Part shown: positions 44,961 through 55,189 of the stretch, in pieces
Layout of the letters: each line of letters opens with the position of its first letter
How positions within the stretch are numbered: the first letter of the stretch is position 1
Assembly (NCBI RefSeq): GCF_000177235.2
Contig: NC_014829.1
Span: 4,617,673 to 4,681,672 of the forward strand
DNA length: 64,000 nucleotides
Direction of reading: 5' to 3'
Origin: Evansella cellulosilytica DSM 2522
GTDB lineage: Bacteria; Bacillota; Bacilli; Bacillales; Salisediminibacteriaceae
Translations under genes and position numbers: made by a program
Notes under the pieces: model-generated
What the model was told of the DNA's origin: nothing
The model's database searches: none
What the model saw: only the letters and a program-made list of their open reading frames with translations

Positions 44961-45893
44961 CTACTTCTGAGAGTTCAACCGCTTCCTTAATTCAAAACCT
45001 AAATCAATTATACCTATAATCCGCACAATGTATAATAGCATTGGCAATAGGAACAGTATTATCGTAATGATAATAGGTACAATCTTGTTTTTCTTCTTCA
45101 TGTGAAAGAAAAAGAAGATGAATGCAAGCCCTTGAATCATCAATATTATATCTAATACAGGTGTTAAATTGGCGAGAACGATAAACATCGTTCTCCCTTC
45201 TTCTAAACCGATAAAAACAAAAATGTATGTTACTAAATAGTACCAAATGAAAACTTTAGGAAAGCTCCACTCCCTAAACGGTGGGAAAAGCGTTACTTGA
45301 TATTTCTGCTTACGCATCCATAAAGAAGCTAACCATTGAACAATAAATGCATAAACGACACCTAAAATAATAATAATCGTTGGTGCAATATAACTTAAGT
45401 GGTCAATATACAAATTAATGCTATTTATTACTGCTTCATCATACTGTCCTAATACTTGAAGCATTTCTGCCGTTTGCTCCAGTGACTCTCTAAATAAATT
45501 TTGCAAAGCTTCTATTGGATTAATATTTAAGACTAAAATACTTCCAACATAATTAAAGATTAATGCTGAAATAAAAGCTAACGATCCTCCAAGAAAAACA
45601 GCAAATGCATGCTTCCCCTTTCTATATAACTCCCCTATTGTCACCCCACCAATCACAAAAGCAACTGTTATTGGAAGTGATAATGGAGTTATGAGAAAGA
45701 GTAAAAAGAATGAAAATAAAGCTAATAAGCCTCCTGCTCTTAATCCATGTTTATTAGTAAATAAAATAAACGGGATTGGAATTAAAAATAAAGTTATTAG
45801 ACTAACAAAAGGAAGCCATATTGTTAAAAGAATTAAGATAATATATATAGCTAAACTTCTAGCCCCTTCCATGAGCATGTGAGACCGATTCAT
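44961..45893 (-). CDS. yybS: YybS family membrane protein (DUF2232)
   Basis: 310 aa, about eight hydrophobic segments, e.g. AIYIILILLTIWLPFV near residue 14. Matches the YybS/DUF2232 family by its place between rpsR and gdpP and by its topology. Function unknown. 12 bp before gdpP. Confidence 0.85.
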   Translation of the reverse strand: MNRSHMLMEGARSLAIYIILILLTIWLPFVSLITLFLIPIPFILFTNKHGLRAGGLLALFSFFLLFLITPLSLPITVAFVIGGVTIGELYRKGKHAFAVFLGGSLAFISALIFNYVGSILVLNINPIEALQNLFRESLEQTAEMLQVLGQYDEAVINSINLYIDHLSYIAPTIIIILGVVYAFIVQWLASLWMRKQKYQVTLFPPFREWSFPKVFIWYYLVTYIFVFIGLEEGRTMFIVLANLTPVLDIILMIQGLAFIFFFFHMKKKNKIVPIIITIILFLLPMLLYIVRIIGIIDLGFELRKRLNSQK

Positions 45894-46488
45894 TTAATCA
45901 TTCCCTCGTTTCCTATGTAAAATCAATATATCGCCATTAATTGTAGCATGAGTTAGTTCTTAAGAACAAAGGTTGTTTATCTATTCCCATTATACCCTTA
46001 ATACGATTGAAGAATGGTACTTAAAATGTTTCATGTGGAACATTTTCAATTAGTGTATACTTTCAATTCTTAAGAATAAGAATTTATCATTGTAAAGGAA
46101 ATATATTTTACAAATGAGTATACAGCAGATCTCTTCCTCTAAAAAATGGACTTAAGCTAGTAGATAATGGTTACATGAAGTTCATATCGATTCGATATTA
46201 CTTATCGTAGACGGGAAGGGGAAAACTCTACGCTGTTAGGATATTAGATGTTAATCAGTGAAGTTAAAAGTAAATGTTGCCTAACTAGCATAGCTTAAGT
46301 AAGCATTCCTTGAGACAACTTTAACAATCGACGCAGAAGCTAGAACGTTTCCATGTAAATACTGATATACATTTATATGGTGAACAAAACTTCTAAATGT
46401 TGAACTACTTTTGATACTTTTCATTACATGTAATTTTATACTCACTTCTTTTTATTTAAACGTCCCGTACATTTGTATTTAATCTGTA
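45894..46488. other. about 600-bp non-coding stretch before yybS
   Basis: No gene. It includes a parS-like site at 46027-46042, a TTCTTAAGAA palindrome near 45958-45967 that recurs near 46066, and otherwise AT-rich sequence. The promoter of the yybS operon should lie near its left end. Confidence 0.4.
46027..46042. promoter_or_regulatory. parS-like site
   Basis: TGTTTCATGTGGAACA; its complement TGTTCCACATGAAACA differs from the consensus TGTTNCACGTGAAACA at one central base. Confidence 0.6.
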
Positions 46489-46524
46489 AAAAAACACAGT
46501 AGCTCCGTCACTACTGTGTTTTTT
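46489..46524 (-). terminator. terminator of the rpsF-ssb-rpsR operon
   Basis: AAAAAACACAGTAG/CTACTGTGTTTTTT, perfect arms, 9 bases beyond the rpsR stop. Confidence 0.85.
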
Positions 46525-46532
46525 GAACATTA

Positions 46533-46760
46533 TTATTCAGTAACATAAGGCAATAATGCCATTGTACGAGAACGTTTAATCGCACGAGTTAATTGACGTT
46601 GATACTTTGCTGATGTACCAGTCACTCGGCGAGGTAAAATCTTTCCACGCTCTGAAATGAACTTCTTTAAAAGATCTGTATCTTTATAGTCGATGCTAGT
46701 AATTTTATTTACTGTAAAGTAACAAACTTTACGACGCTTTGGACGACCACGACGTGCCAT
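46533..46760 (-). CDS. rpsR: ribosomal protein S18
   Basis: 75 aa, basic, with [18 protein letters not shown] typical of S18. It pairs with S6 on the small subunit platform. Third gene of the S6-SSB-S18 operon. Confidence 0.97.
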   Translation of the reverse strand: MARRGRPKRRKVCYFTVNKITSIDYKDTDLLKKFISERGKILPRRVTGTSAKYQRQLTRAIKRSRTMALLPYVTE

Positions 46761-46810
46761 GAATACCCCTCCTTCATTATTTTTTATTTATATAACAAGT
46801 GTCTTTTCAT

Positions 46811-47323
46811 TTAAAATGGTAAATCATCATCATTAATATCTATCGGTTTACCGTCGTTTGCAAACGGATCATCGTTAGATGGTTTACCTTGGTTTCCTTG
46901 ACTAAAACCTTGTCCGGGAGATTGACTAGGAGGTCCTTGATAACCACTTTGGCCTTGGTCAAAATTTCCACCAAACTGTTCACGGTTCCCACCAGAAGAT
47001 GCATTTCTAGGCTCTAAAAACTGAACACTATCAGCAACAACTTCAGTTATAAATACACGGCGTCCTTCATTGTTATCATAGCTGCGCGTTTGAAGTCTAC
47101 CGTCTACTCCAGCTAGGCTACCTTTTTTCAAATAATTAGCCACATTTTCTGCTGGTTTTCTCCATATAACACAGTTAATGAAATCTGCTTCTCGATTTCC
47201 TTGTTGATTGGAAAAAGGACGGTTTACCGCTAAAGTAAACGAAGCAACTGCAATACCGTTAGCTGTATACCTTAACTCTGGGTCTTTCGTTAAACGACCA
47301 ACTAAAACAACACGGTTAATCAT
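46811..47323 (-). CDS. ssb: single-stranded DNA-binding protein
   Basis: 170 aa. OB fold at residues 1-105 ([18 protein letters not shown]), a Gly/Gln/Pro-rich linker, and the acidic tip DDDLPF that docks partner proteins. Binds ssDNA at forks. Placed between rpsF and rpsR as in all Bacillus. Its tail is the reference for the imitation at the end of the 2339-3256 protein. Confidence 0.97.
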   Translation of the reverse strand: MINRVVLVGRLTKDPELRYTANGIAVASFTLAVNRPFSNQQGNREADFINCVIWRKPAENVANYLKKGSLAGVDGRLQTRSYDNNEGRRVFITEVVADSVQFLEPRNASSGGNREQFGGNFDQGQSGYQGPPSQSPGQGFSQGNQGKPSNDDPFANDGKPIDINDDDLPF

Positions 47324-47373
47324 TGGATTCCCTCCCCGGAATACACTACTTCTAAATATCTATTTCTATCGGA

Positions 47374-47664
47374 TTACTTTTCTTCTTCACGTACTACTAA
47401 ATGACGTAAAACGTTGTCGTTGATTTTAATCAAACGATTGAACTCATCAATTGCAACAGTTGGAGCATTTACGTTTAATAAAACGTAAAAACCTTCTTTG
47501 AAGTCATTGATTTCGTAAGCTAAACGACGCTTACCTTTTTCCTCAACGTTTTCGACTTCTGCGCCATTATCCGTTAATACTTTATTGAAACGCTCAACAA
47601 CTTCCTTTGTTGCAGCTTCCTCAAGATTCGGACGTACAATGTACATAATTTCGTATTTGCGCAT
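47374..47664 (-). CDS. rpsF: ribosomal protein S6
   Basis: 96 aa from the ATG at 47664 (AAGGAGGTGA upstream; the frame to 47742 is an upstream artefact). [12 protein letters not shown] start, typical ferredoxin-like S6. A GCTCCTC/GGGGAGC stem-loop (about 47690-47711) sits just before the ribosome site, where an S6:S18 autoregulatory leader is found in many bacteria; I did not confirm its conserved loop. Confidence 0.95.
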   Translation of the reverse strand: MRKYEIMYIVRPNLEEAATKEVVERFNKVLTDNGAEVENVEEKGKRRLAYEINDFKEGFYVLLNVNAPTVAIDEFNRLIKINDNVLRHLVVREEEK

Positions 47665-47912
47665 GTGTGTCACCTCCTTTTGGTCTAAGGCTCCCCTTTC
47701 ATGAGAGGAGCAAGGAGCAAAATATATCTGTATTGCTCGCAATTGAAAATTATATCAGATTATACAAGCATATACAAGAAAGTATTTGATTTTAAATAAA
47801 TTTACCATTTTCTACAGCTTTATTATACTTTTTACAGAGCCTTACTGCACCTTCCGCTAATCAAATGAAAAATTAACATTAGTCAATACTTTTACTTACT
47901 AACTCTAATAAG

Positions 47913-47950
47913 AAAAACTTTAATCAGCTTTTACACTGATTAAAGTTTTT
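47913..47950. terminator. terminator of ychF
   Basis: Perfect AAAAACTTTAATCAG and complement with an 8-nt loop, immediately beyond the ychF stop, T-rich in both directions. Confidence 0.8.
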
Positions 47951-47953
47951 TTT

Positions 47954-49054
47954 TTACACATTAAATCTAAAGTGAATAACATCTCCATCTTGGACGATGT
48001 AATCCTTCCCTTCTAACCTTACTTTCCCATTTTCTTTTGCAACAGTCATTGATCCAGCCTCTATTAAATCATCAAAAGAAACGATTTCTGCACGAATAAA
48101 TCCTCTCTCAAAATCTGTATGAATTACCCCTGCAGCCTGAGGTGCTTTCGTTCCTTTTTTTATTGTCCAGGCTCGGACTTCTTGTTTTCCAGCAGTAAAG
48201 TATGTTTCTAAACCTAATAATTGGTAAGCAGCTTTAATGAGTTGGTCTAAACCAGACTCTGCAATACCGAGTTCATTTAAGAACTCTTCTTTTTCTTCTC
48301 CATCAAGCTCTGCAATTTCAGATTCAATTTTTGCGCAAACAACTATTACTTCCGAACCTTCTTCAGCTGCAAATGCTTTTACCTTTTGGACATAAGGATT
48401 ATCACTTACATCAAGTATTTCCTCTTCACTTACGTTAGCGACATAGAGGACTGGTTTCATCGTTAATAAATGTAGGCCTTTAGCAATTTTCTCCTGTTCA
48501 GTATTTAATTCCACACTTCTCGCTGGTTTTTCTTCCTCAAAAGCATTGCGAAGCTTGTCCAATACTTCAAATTCAGCCATTGATTGTTTATCTTTTTGTT
48601 TTGCTTGTTTTTCTACTTTTCCAATCCTTTTTTCAACTGTCTCTAAATCAGCAAGGATTAATTCAAGATTAATGACTTGGATGTCTCTTATAGGATCAAC
48701 ACTTCCTGAGACATGCGTAATGTTTTCATCATTAAAACAACGTACAACATGTGAAATAGCATCGACTTGGCGTATGTGAGATAAAAACTTATTCCCTAAC
48801 CCTTCACCTTTACTGGCACCTTCCACAATACCGGCAATATCTGTAAATTCAAATGCTGTAGGTACTGTTTTTTTCGGTTCAACTAATTCTGTTAATTTAT
48901 CTAACCGATAATCTGGTACCTCTACAATACCTACATTTGGATCAATTGTACAAAATGGATAATTTGCAGATTCTGCACCTGCCTGCGTAATTGCATTAAA
49001 TAACGTTGATTTACCTACATTCGGTAACCCGACTATTCCAGTTGTTAAAGCCAT
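47954..49054 (-). CDS. ychF: Obg-like GTPase/ATPase YchF
   Basis: 366 aa. G1 GLPNVGKST at residue 8, NYPFCTIDPN switch, DIAGIVEGASKGEGLG, a central coiled coil (about 130-200) and the C-terminal TGS domain ending DVIHFRFNV. Ribosome-associated P-loop NTPase that prefers ATP. B. subtilis yyaF. Upstream of rpsF in direction of transcription as usual. Confidence 0.95.
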   Translation of the reverse strand: MALTTGIVGLPNVGKSTLFNAITQAGAESANYPFCTIDPNVGIVEVPDYRLDKLTELVEPKKTVPTAFEFTDIAGIVEGASKGEGLGNKFLSHIRQVDAISHVVRCFNDENITHVSGSVDPIRDIQVINLELILADLETVEKRIGKVEKQAKQKDKQSMAEFEVLDKLRNAFEEEKPARSVELNTEQEKIAKGLHLLTMKPVLYVANVSEEEILDVSDNPYVQKVKAFAAEEGSEVIVVCAKIESEIAELDGEEKEEFLNELGIAESGLDQLIKAAYQLLGLETYFTAGKQEVRAWTIKKGTKAPQAAGVIHTDFERGFIRAEIVSFDDLIEAGSMTVAKENGKVRLEGKDYIVQDGDVIHFRFNV

Positions 49055-49779
49055 TTTTTTGCTCCTTTATTAAAAATAATATTTTTATTGTTTAATATGT
49101 TTACATTTTACATTAACAAAGGCTCTTCTAGCATAGATTGTTGTTTTTAAGTATATTTATATGCTTGGCTGCCAATACAGGCGGAAGCTTTCCGCGGGCA
49201 AGGACACCTTTCGTTTCACCAAGCTGAAAAAAGCAACAAATTTTACGAAAACAGCCTAAACAAACAGTCATTCATCCTTAACAATTATAGGTTTTGTACT
49301 ACAATTCCGCAAGTGTCTATACAGAAAGACTGAAAACAAGCTTCATCAAGCTCTTTTTAAGTCACTTCTTAGAAGAGTTGAAGAGATGCTGCCACATGCC
49401 TTTAAAGTAGTAGTGCTCTTCTCTCTACTACGCATGGCATCATTCTCACCAACAAGCTTTTTCTTTCAAAAAAAGAGACTTAATAGGTAACATCCCCCCT
49501 TTAAGTCTCTGATCATTATAAACTCATGCATCTTCTTTTATATAAAAATAAACGATTACTTTTAAATTAAATCTATAAGACCATACTGATTTCTTCCTTT
49601 CTCCATGCCAACACTTGCAAATGTAGTAGAAATAACATTCGACTACTTTGAAGCCAGTAACTCATGAATTAAAGTGGAAATCCATCTAAATAAACGAAAT
49701 GAATAAACATACCTGTGATGTTATAGTTTGAAAAAATCTATACAATTAAACGAAGGATAGAGCACCTTTCAGTCGTGCT
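49055..49779. other. 725-bp non-coding stretch upstream of ychF
   Basis: No gene. Contains AGAGACTTAA/TTTAAGTCTCT (49473-49509), an imperfect long hairpin at about 49388-49455 (AGTAGTAG/CTACTAC inside a GATGC...GCATC region), and a GGAAGCTTTCC palindrome near 49180. Their roles are unknown; the first may be a terminator. Confidence 0.35.
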
Positions 49780-49977
49780 TTAATCGTCTTTTCTATTTAA
49801 CACTCGTTTTACTTTCTTATTAAACTCTTTTCTAGGAAGCATGACACTATGATTACAACCACAGCACTTAATACGAATATCCATTCCCATTCGTATAATC
49901 TCCCATTTATTTTCTCCGCACGGGTGAGGTTTTTTCATTTCTACAACATCGTGTAATTCAAAGTTTGAATTTGACAT
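49780..49977 (-). CDS. yyzM: DUF951 small zinc-type protein
   Basis: 65 aa from the ATG at 49977 (GGAGG 9 bases upstream). LHDVVEMKKPHPCGENKW and IKCCGCNH are the DUF951 signature; the cysteines may bind zinc. Found next to ychF in Bacillaceae. Function unknown. Confidence 0.85.
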   Translation of the reverse strand: MSNSNFELHDVVEMKKPHPCGENKWEIIRMGMDIRIKCCGCNHSVMLPRKEFNKKVKRVLNRKDD

Positions 49978-50058
49978 ACAAGCATACCTCCCTACTAAAA
50001 ACTCATTTCTCAAAATTATACTATATGTAGGATAGTTTATGCTAACATCCTCTTCCTC

Positions 50059-51087
50059 TCAATTAACCGTATTATCGTCAAATTTATGGATTATTGGGTG
50101 TAATAGAATTGCTGCTAAAATATATAAGTTCAACACACCGTACAATGGATAAAGTATCGATATCAATTTTGCAAAGCCTATCGTTGTTAAAGGAACCATT
50201 AAAATGAGTAATAATAAGGCGATCAGCCAAAACCTCATTTTCAAATACTCATATAGTCTTGTACATAATCCAAGAATACCTGAAGCTGCTGTTGTAAATA
50301 TTGCTGCCCATAATAAAACTGTCATCACGATAATCATAAAATAAGGATAGTTCTTTAAAATTGCAAATAACGGTATTTCATATAACATGACTTCATTAGC
50401 GACTTTGATTAGAGACTCATTATATAATAACGATACGGCCCCTAATAATAATGCACTTCCAAAGCTAGCAATGAGCATTTCTCCTTTTTGTTTAATTTTA
50501 CTACCAATAGCCCCTATTACTGCAACTAGAGGTAATATATTTAATGCTGTAAAAGTAAAGGCTGATGGCCAATTATGCTGCTTGCCAAAATCCATCTCAA
50601 CACTAAATCCTGTTGTGACTTGAAAGATTACCAATGTACCTACTAGGAAGGTAATTAATATTGGAATTATAAATGCATTCATCGATGTCATGCCGTTAAT
50701 ACCCCATATGAACAATAATACTAATAGACTACAAATGATAAATACTCCATACCAATATGGAATGTTTACAGCTTGTAATGTCGCTCCCCCACCAGCAATC
50801 ATGATCATTGTAGTTGAAAATAAGTATAAAATAATCATCCCATCATAGATGCGAGTTATTCTTTTCCCCATTAACTCCGTTAATACAGGAATATAGTGTT
50901 CCGATTCTTTTTCATAGCTTATTTTCATAATGACATAGGTACATATGAAAAAGAGTATTGAAAACAAAACGATTGCAAATGTACTCTCTGTCCCAAAAAA
51001 CTCCCATAGTTCTCTACCAGACGCATACCCTGCTCCTATTATTGTACCAATAATTAAAAACATCCACTTAAAACCAGATAGCCACAT
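50059..51087 (-). CDS. YkvI-type membrane transporter-like protein
   Basis: 342 aa, about ten membrane segments. Starts with GFKWMFLIIGTIIGAGYASGRE, typical of the YkvI family of APC-superfamily-like proteins. Substrate unknown. 81 bp before the DUF951 gene. Divergent from yyaC. Confidence 0.75.
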   Translation of the reverse strand: MWLSGFKWMFLIIGTIIGAGYASGRELWEFFGTESTFAIVLFSILFFICTYVIMKISYEKESEHYIPVLTELMGKRITRIYDGMIILYLFSTTMIMIAGGGATLQAVNIPYWYGVFIICSLLVLLFIWGINGMTSMNAFIIPILITFLVGTLVIFQVTTGFSVEMDFGKQHNWPSAFTFTALNILPLVAVIGAIGSKIKQKGEMLIASFGSALLLGAVSLLYNESLIKVANEVMLYEIPLFAILKNYPYFMIIVMTVLLWAAIFTTAASGILGLCTRLYEYLKMRFWLIALLLLILMVPLTTIGFAKLISILYPLYGVLNLYILAAILLHPIIHKFDDNTVN

Positions 51088-51173
51088 CTTTTTCCCCTCT
51101 TTTTCCTGTTTTGACGTATAGTTCTAAAAAAATATCCGTATACTGTTACTATTATTTTAGAAATGAGGGTTGT

Positions 51174-51800
51174 ATGATGCTTTCTGGACAACTTTTTCCA
51201 CAAAAGAAAAATAACTCATTTCGAGCCCATATGAAACAACCGATTGTCACTAGTGATATGGCCAAAAAAATCTACTCCTTGTTACCTAAAGATAACAATC
51301 AACAAATAATTATTGTTTGTATCGGAACAGATCGTTCAACTGGAGATAGTTTAGGTCCACTTGTTGGTACTAAACTGCTAGAAAGAGGCTGTAAAAGGTT
51401 CCCTGTTTTCGGCACGCTTGAAAAGCCAGTTCATGCAAAAAACTTGGAAGAGACATTATCTTCTATTCAATTAAACTATGATAATCCTTTTATCATTGGA
51501 ATAGATGCATGCTTAGGAAGGCATTCAAGTGTTGGTTATATGACAGTATCTGAAGGACCTGTGAAGCCAGGTGCTGCTGTCAATAAGGTGCTACCTGACG
51601 TTGGGAATATTCATATTACTGGTATTGTTAATGTTAATGGGTTTATGGAAATGATGGTTTTACAAAATACGCGACTATCACTCGTCATGGATATGGCAGA
51701 TATTATTTCAAGAGCGATATCTCGTGCTGCTAGATGGTTAGAAACGGAGCCTGAGTGGTTACGGAAGCTTAATATAGCCGCTATTGGAGATAAATACTGA
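51174..51800 (+). CDS. yyaC: spore protease-fold protein YyaC
   Basis: 208 aa from the ATG at 51174 (GAGGG upstream; an upstream frame to 51111 is not needed). CIGTDRSTGDSLGPLVG and GIDACLG match YyaC, a sporulation protein related to the germination protease GPR. It sits in the same place in B. subtilis. The only plus-strand core gene here, fitting separate forespore expression. Confidence 0.9.
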   Translation: MMLSGQLFPQKKNNSFRAHMKQPIVTSDMAKKIYSLLPKDNNQQIIIVCIGTDRSTGDSLGPLVGTKLLERGCKRFPVFGTLEKPVHAKNLEETLSSIQLNYDNPFIIGIDACLGRHSSVGYMTVSEGPVKPGAAVNKVLPDVGNIHITGIVNVNGFMEMMVLQNTRLSLVMDMADIISRAISRAARWLETEPEWLRKLNIAAIGDKY

Positions 51801-51916
51801 TTATATTTTTTAAAAATACTACATCATAGTTTTATTGTTGCGAACTTTACATTAATAAGACCAAATTATTCGAAGGAAGCGAATGTACTGAAGTTGAATT
51901 CAATTCCTTTACACAG

Positions 51917-51968
51917 CAAAAAAAAAGAAGGTGTTCAAGATAGATTCATATCCTTTTTGCACACCTTC
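51917..51968 (-). terminator. terminator of the DUF554 gene
   Basis: GAAGGTGT/ACACCTTC with a run of nine T on the minus strand, between the convergent yyaC and DUF554 genes. Confidence 0.65.
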
Positions 51969-52044
51969 CAACATATTTTCTGGCGATCTGAAGTGCTACA
52001 AACAGATTGCCCTATGTGAACATGAATAACAAAGTATACATAAT

Positions 52045-52746
52045 TTAAAGCAATGTTGTAATGAAAACCCCAACGATTGCAACAGGTATTGCTGGTAATA
52101 AGTTTGCTACCCTTATTTTAGGAACACCTAATAAATTCAAACCAATTCCAAGTATCATAATACCACCTACTGCAGTCACTTCTTGAATGAAAGAGTTTAA
52201 TATAGCTTCAGGAACCCATGCGTCAATAAAAGTCGCCGTTAATGCAATTGTTCCTTGATAAATCACGACTGGAATAGCTGAAAAAATGACCCCTATTCCC
52301 ATTGTTGCAGCAAATACTATTGCAGAAAATCCATCAAGGACAGATTTTGTAAGTAGTACTGAATGGTCGTGTCTTAATCCACTATCTAATGCGCCTATAA
52401 TGGCCATCGCCCCAACAACATAAAGGAGAGTTGCAGCAACAAAACCTTCTGCTATTTTGTCATCCTTCTTCTTTTTCATTTTCTTTTCTATTATTTCACC
52501 AACACGATTAAGTTTCCCTTCAATATTCCATGCCTCCCCTAATACTGCTCCAAAAGCAAGGCTTAAAATCGTAATTAAGAACTGTTCACCTTCTAGCGTC
52601 ATTGATACACCTAAAATAATGACTGCTAGTCCAATCGCTTTCATCACTGTTTCCTGTAACCCTTTTGATAGTTTTTTGAAGTTGATTCCTATTAATGTCC
52701 CTACAATAATTGCTATTCCGTTAACGATTGTCCCAAACAAAACCAT
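52045..52746 (-). CDS. DUF554 membrane protein
   Basis: 233 aa, about seven hydrophobic segments, beginning MVLFGTIVNGIAIIVGTLIGI, the DUF554 opening, and with a Gly-rich core. Probable transporter of unknown substrate. Related to YdfK of B. subtilis. Confidence 0.8.
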   Translation of the reverse strand: MVLFGTIVNGIAIIVGTLIGINFKKLSKGLQETVMKAIGLAVIILGVSMTLEGEQFLITILSLAFGAVLGEAWNIEGKLNRVGEIIEKKMKKKKDDKIAEGFVAATLLYVVGAMAIIGALDSGLRHDHSVLLTKSVLDGFSAIVFAATMGIGVIFSAIPVVIYQGTIALTATFIDAWVPEAILNSFIQEVTAVGGIMILGIGLNLLGVPKIRVANLLPAIPVAIVGVFITTLL

Positions 52747-52898
52747 AAGTCACTTTCTCTCCTAACTGTAAGAAATTCTAACACATTATTGCTATTATAG
52801 TCTTTTCATTCTTTATTGTCATAAAGTGACTCTTTAAAGCCTAAATCAACAACAAAGCCTAACATAGCAATAAGAAAAGACTAAAAATGAGCTTGAAG

Positions 52899-52942
52899 AA
52901 GGACACTGAAAAGTGGCGTTCTTTCACTTTTTCAGTGCCCTT
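52899..52942. repeat. dispersed intergenic palindrome, type A, copy 2
   Basis: GGACACTGAAAAGTG ... CACTTTTTCAGTGCCC, related to 29485-29526 and 53031-53066. Confidence 0.65.
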
Positions 52943-53030
52943 AAGCAATCTGCGTAGCCGACGCCATCGTTTAAAAGCCTGATAGGACCGGGTTTCTCCT
53001 ATCATGCGAGCGACTGCAATACAAATAAAA

Positions 53031-53066
53031 GGCACTGAAAAGTTGTTTTATACTTTTTCAGTGGCC
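53031..53066. repeat. dispersed intergenic palindrome, type A, copy 3
   Basis: GGCACTGAAAAGT ... ACTTTTTCAGTGGCC, arms nearly perfect. Confidence 0.65.
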
Positions 53067-53128
53067 TCGCTCGAAGCTCGTCTTTAGTCTTTTCTTAGAA
53101 TTATACTTTCTTCTTATCTTTTTAAAAA

Positions 53129-53155
53129 TACTCGAAGGTTAGTGACCTTCGAGTA
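53129..53155 (-). terminator. terminator of the soj-spo0J operon
   Basis: Perfect TACTCGAAGGT/ACCTTCGAGTA arms, 5-nt loop, TATTTTTAAA on the minus strand. Confidence 0.85.
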
Positions 53156-53168
53156 TTTTAATTTTGTC

Positions 53169-54023
53169 TTATTCTTTTTCTTCGTTGATTAATTGCAGTA
53201 TTCTATCTAAATCTTCTTCAGAGAAAAATTCAATTTCAATTTTCCCTTTTTTCTTTCCTTTTTTAATTTGAACATTCGTTCCAAAGTATTCTTTTAAGTG
53301 CGATTCTCTTTCTCTAATGAATGGTGAATTAGTATCCTTCTTTTTCGATTTTGTTTCACGTGAAACATTTTCATTTAAGCGTTGTACCAACTCTTCTACT
53401 TGGCGTACATTTAACTTCTCATTTACCACTTTTTTTAGCGTATTAGATAATAGTTCTTTTCTTTTTAACCCTAACAAAGCACGCCCATGTCCCATTGAAA
53501 GCTTACCTTCTGCTATCAACTCTTGCGCTAAGGATGGTAGCTGTAATAACCTAACATGATTAGCAATATGAGGTCTACTCTTGCCTAGTTTCTTCGATAA
53601 CTCTTCTTGTGTAACATTTAATTGCTCCATGAGCTTTTGGTATGCTTTGGCTTCCTCAAGTGGATTTAAGTTTTCTCGTTGTAAGTTTTCTATAAGTGCA
53701 ATTTCCATCATTTCTTCTTCCGTCAGTTTTCTGACGACTGCAGGAATAACAGATAGATTTGCAGCTTTTGCAGCGCGATAGCGCCGTTCACCAACAACTA
53801 TCTCATACCCTTTAATACTTTTCCTAGCAATGATTGGCTGTAAAACACCGTGTTGCTCAATAGAAGTCTTTAATTCTTCAATCGCATCTTCTTCAAAGTT
53901 TTTCCTAGGTTGATAAGGATTAGGTCTCAATTCAGAAATTTCTATCTCCTGAATTTTATCTTTTTTTTCATCGATATTATCAGGAAAAAAAACGTTTATT
54001 CCCTTCCCTAGTCCTTTAGCCAT
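53169..54023 (-). CDS. spo0J: chromosome partition protein ParB
   Basis: 284 aa. CTPase region with GERRYRAAKAAN, HTH around residues 120-165, C-terminal dimerisation domain. Binds parS and loads SMC. A perfect parS lies inside its own 3' half (53352-53367), as in B. subtilis. Overlaps soj by 8 bp. Confidence 0.97.
   Translation of the reverse strand: MAKGLGKGINVFFPDNIDEKKDKIQEIEISELRPNPYQPRKNFEEDAIEELKTSIEQHGVLQPIIARKSIKGYEIVVGERRYRAAKAANLSVIPAVVRKLTEEEMMEIALIENLQRENLNPLEEAKAYQKLMEQLNVTQEELSKKLGKSRPHIANHVRLLQLPSLAQELIAEGKLSMGHGRALLGLKRKELLSNTLKKVVNEKLNVRQVEELVQRLNENVSRETKSKKKDTNSPFIRERESHLKEYFGTNVQIKKGKKKGKIEIEFFSEEDLDRILQLINEEKE
53352..53367. promoter_or_regulatory. parS site within spo0J
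   Basis: TGTTTCACGTGAAACA, a perfect 16-bp palindrome matching the parS consensus. Confidence 0.95.
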
Positions 54024-54777
54024 TGCTCATCACTTCCTTAGCTAAATCGATATAAACTTCCGCACCTCTTGATTTAGGATCGTACGTAATGATTGGTTCT
54101 CCATGACTAGGTGCTTCCCCTAAACGAACGTTTCGAGGAATAATAGTTTTGAAAACTTTCTCCCTGAAATACTTTTTCACTTCTTCTATTACTTGTATCC
54201 CTAAGTTCGTACGTGCGTCGAGCATTGTTAATAGGACACCCTCTATTTCGAGCTCATTATTTAAATGCTTTTGAACTAATCTGACTGTATTAAGCAATTG
54301 ACTTAGTCCTTCGAGTGCATAATACTCACATTGCACTGGTATTAAAACAGAGTCTGATGCTGTTAATGAGTTGATTGTTAACAAACCCAATGAAGGTGGG
54401 CAATCAATAATAATATATTCATAATCTTCCTTCACTTGCTCTATTGCTCGTTTTAGCCTCACTTCTCTTGAAATTGTAGGTACAAGTTCAATTTCCGCTC
54501 CTGCCAATTGAATCGTTGAAGGTAATATATGAAGGCCCTCAACCTTTGTTGGAATAATCACATCTTTTGGTTTCAAATCTTCAACGAGCACGTTATATAT
54601 ACAATGATCGACATCCCCTTTGTCAATTCCAACACCACTAGTCGTGTTACCTTGAGGATCAATATCTATTAATAACGTTTTATTTCCTAAATGAGCAAGA
54701 CATGCACTTAAATTAACAGCAGATGTCGTTTTTCCGACACCACCCTTTTGGTTTGCAATGGCAATGACTTTTCCCAT
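54016..54777 (-). CDS. soj: chromosome partition ATPase ParA
   Basis: 253 aa. Deviant Walker A KGGVGKTT at residue 11, IIIDCPPSLGLL Walker B. ATP-dependent nucleoid-binding switch that works with Spo0J and regulates DnaA. First gene of the pair. Confidence 0.97.
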   Translation of the reverse strand: MGKVIAIANQKGGVGKTTSAVNLSACLAHLGNKTLLIDIDPQGNTTSGVGIDKGDVDHCIYNVLVEDLKPKDVIIPTKVEGLHILPSTIQLAGAEIELVPTISREVRLKRAIEQVKEDYEYIIIDCPPSLGLLTINSLTASDSVLIPVQCEYYALEGLSQLLNTVRLVQKHLNNELEIEGVLLTMLDARTNLGIQVIEEVKKYFREKVFKTIIPRNVRLGEAPSHGEPIITYDPKSRGAEVYIDLAKEVMSNG

Positions 54778-55145
54778 TATTTCACCTACCTTAAAACTAC
54801 TATTTTCAAATCTATCTAATCAAAAAAATAAATAGCAACTTTTTTTATTTTATCATGAAAAAGCGAGAGAAAACGAATGTAAATGATAAAATTATAAAAT
54901 TATTATTTACACTCGACATATAACGTACGAAAGTGATTGACTCGAAAGCGTTTCATTTACCTATTAAGCTACCTATAATCTATATATTGGGTAACAAAAG
55001 CCAATTCAAAGCCCACTATAACTGACTTTCTTATAGTGGGCGCACGCAAATTTAACCATTGTGAGAACTTTAAAATGAAGAAATTCCGCTAAAAATATAA
55101 TAGATATATTTATAACAACTCGAATAAATTTTCTCTGTAAAAATA
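54778..55145. other. about 370-bp gap between noc and soj
   Basis: No gene. The promoter of soj-spo0J should be near 54800-54900. Holds the type B palindrome at 55011-55041. Confidence 0.4.
55011..55041. repeat. dispersed intergenic palindrome, type B, copy 2
   Basis: GCCCACTATAA ctgactttc TTATAGTGGGC, perfect 11-bp arms; partial copy at 29438-29466. Confidence 0.65.
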
Positions 55146-55170
55146 TCGCATTTGCCTATGACAAATGCGA
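55146..55170 (-). terminator. terminator of noc
   Basis: TCGCATTTG/CAAATGCGA, 7-nt loop, TATTTTTAC on the minus strand, 20 bases after the noc stop. Confidence 0.75.
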
Positions 55171-55189
55171 CAACATATTTTTTCTGTAT

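Larger units (their letters stand above)
52747..53128. other. intergenic region with repeated palindromes
   Basis: About 380 bp without a gene, containing two type A palindromes and a GATAGGA/TCCTATC hairpin (about 52981-53003). Confidence 0.5.
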
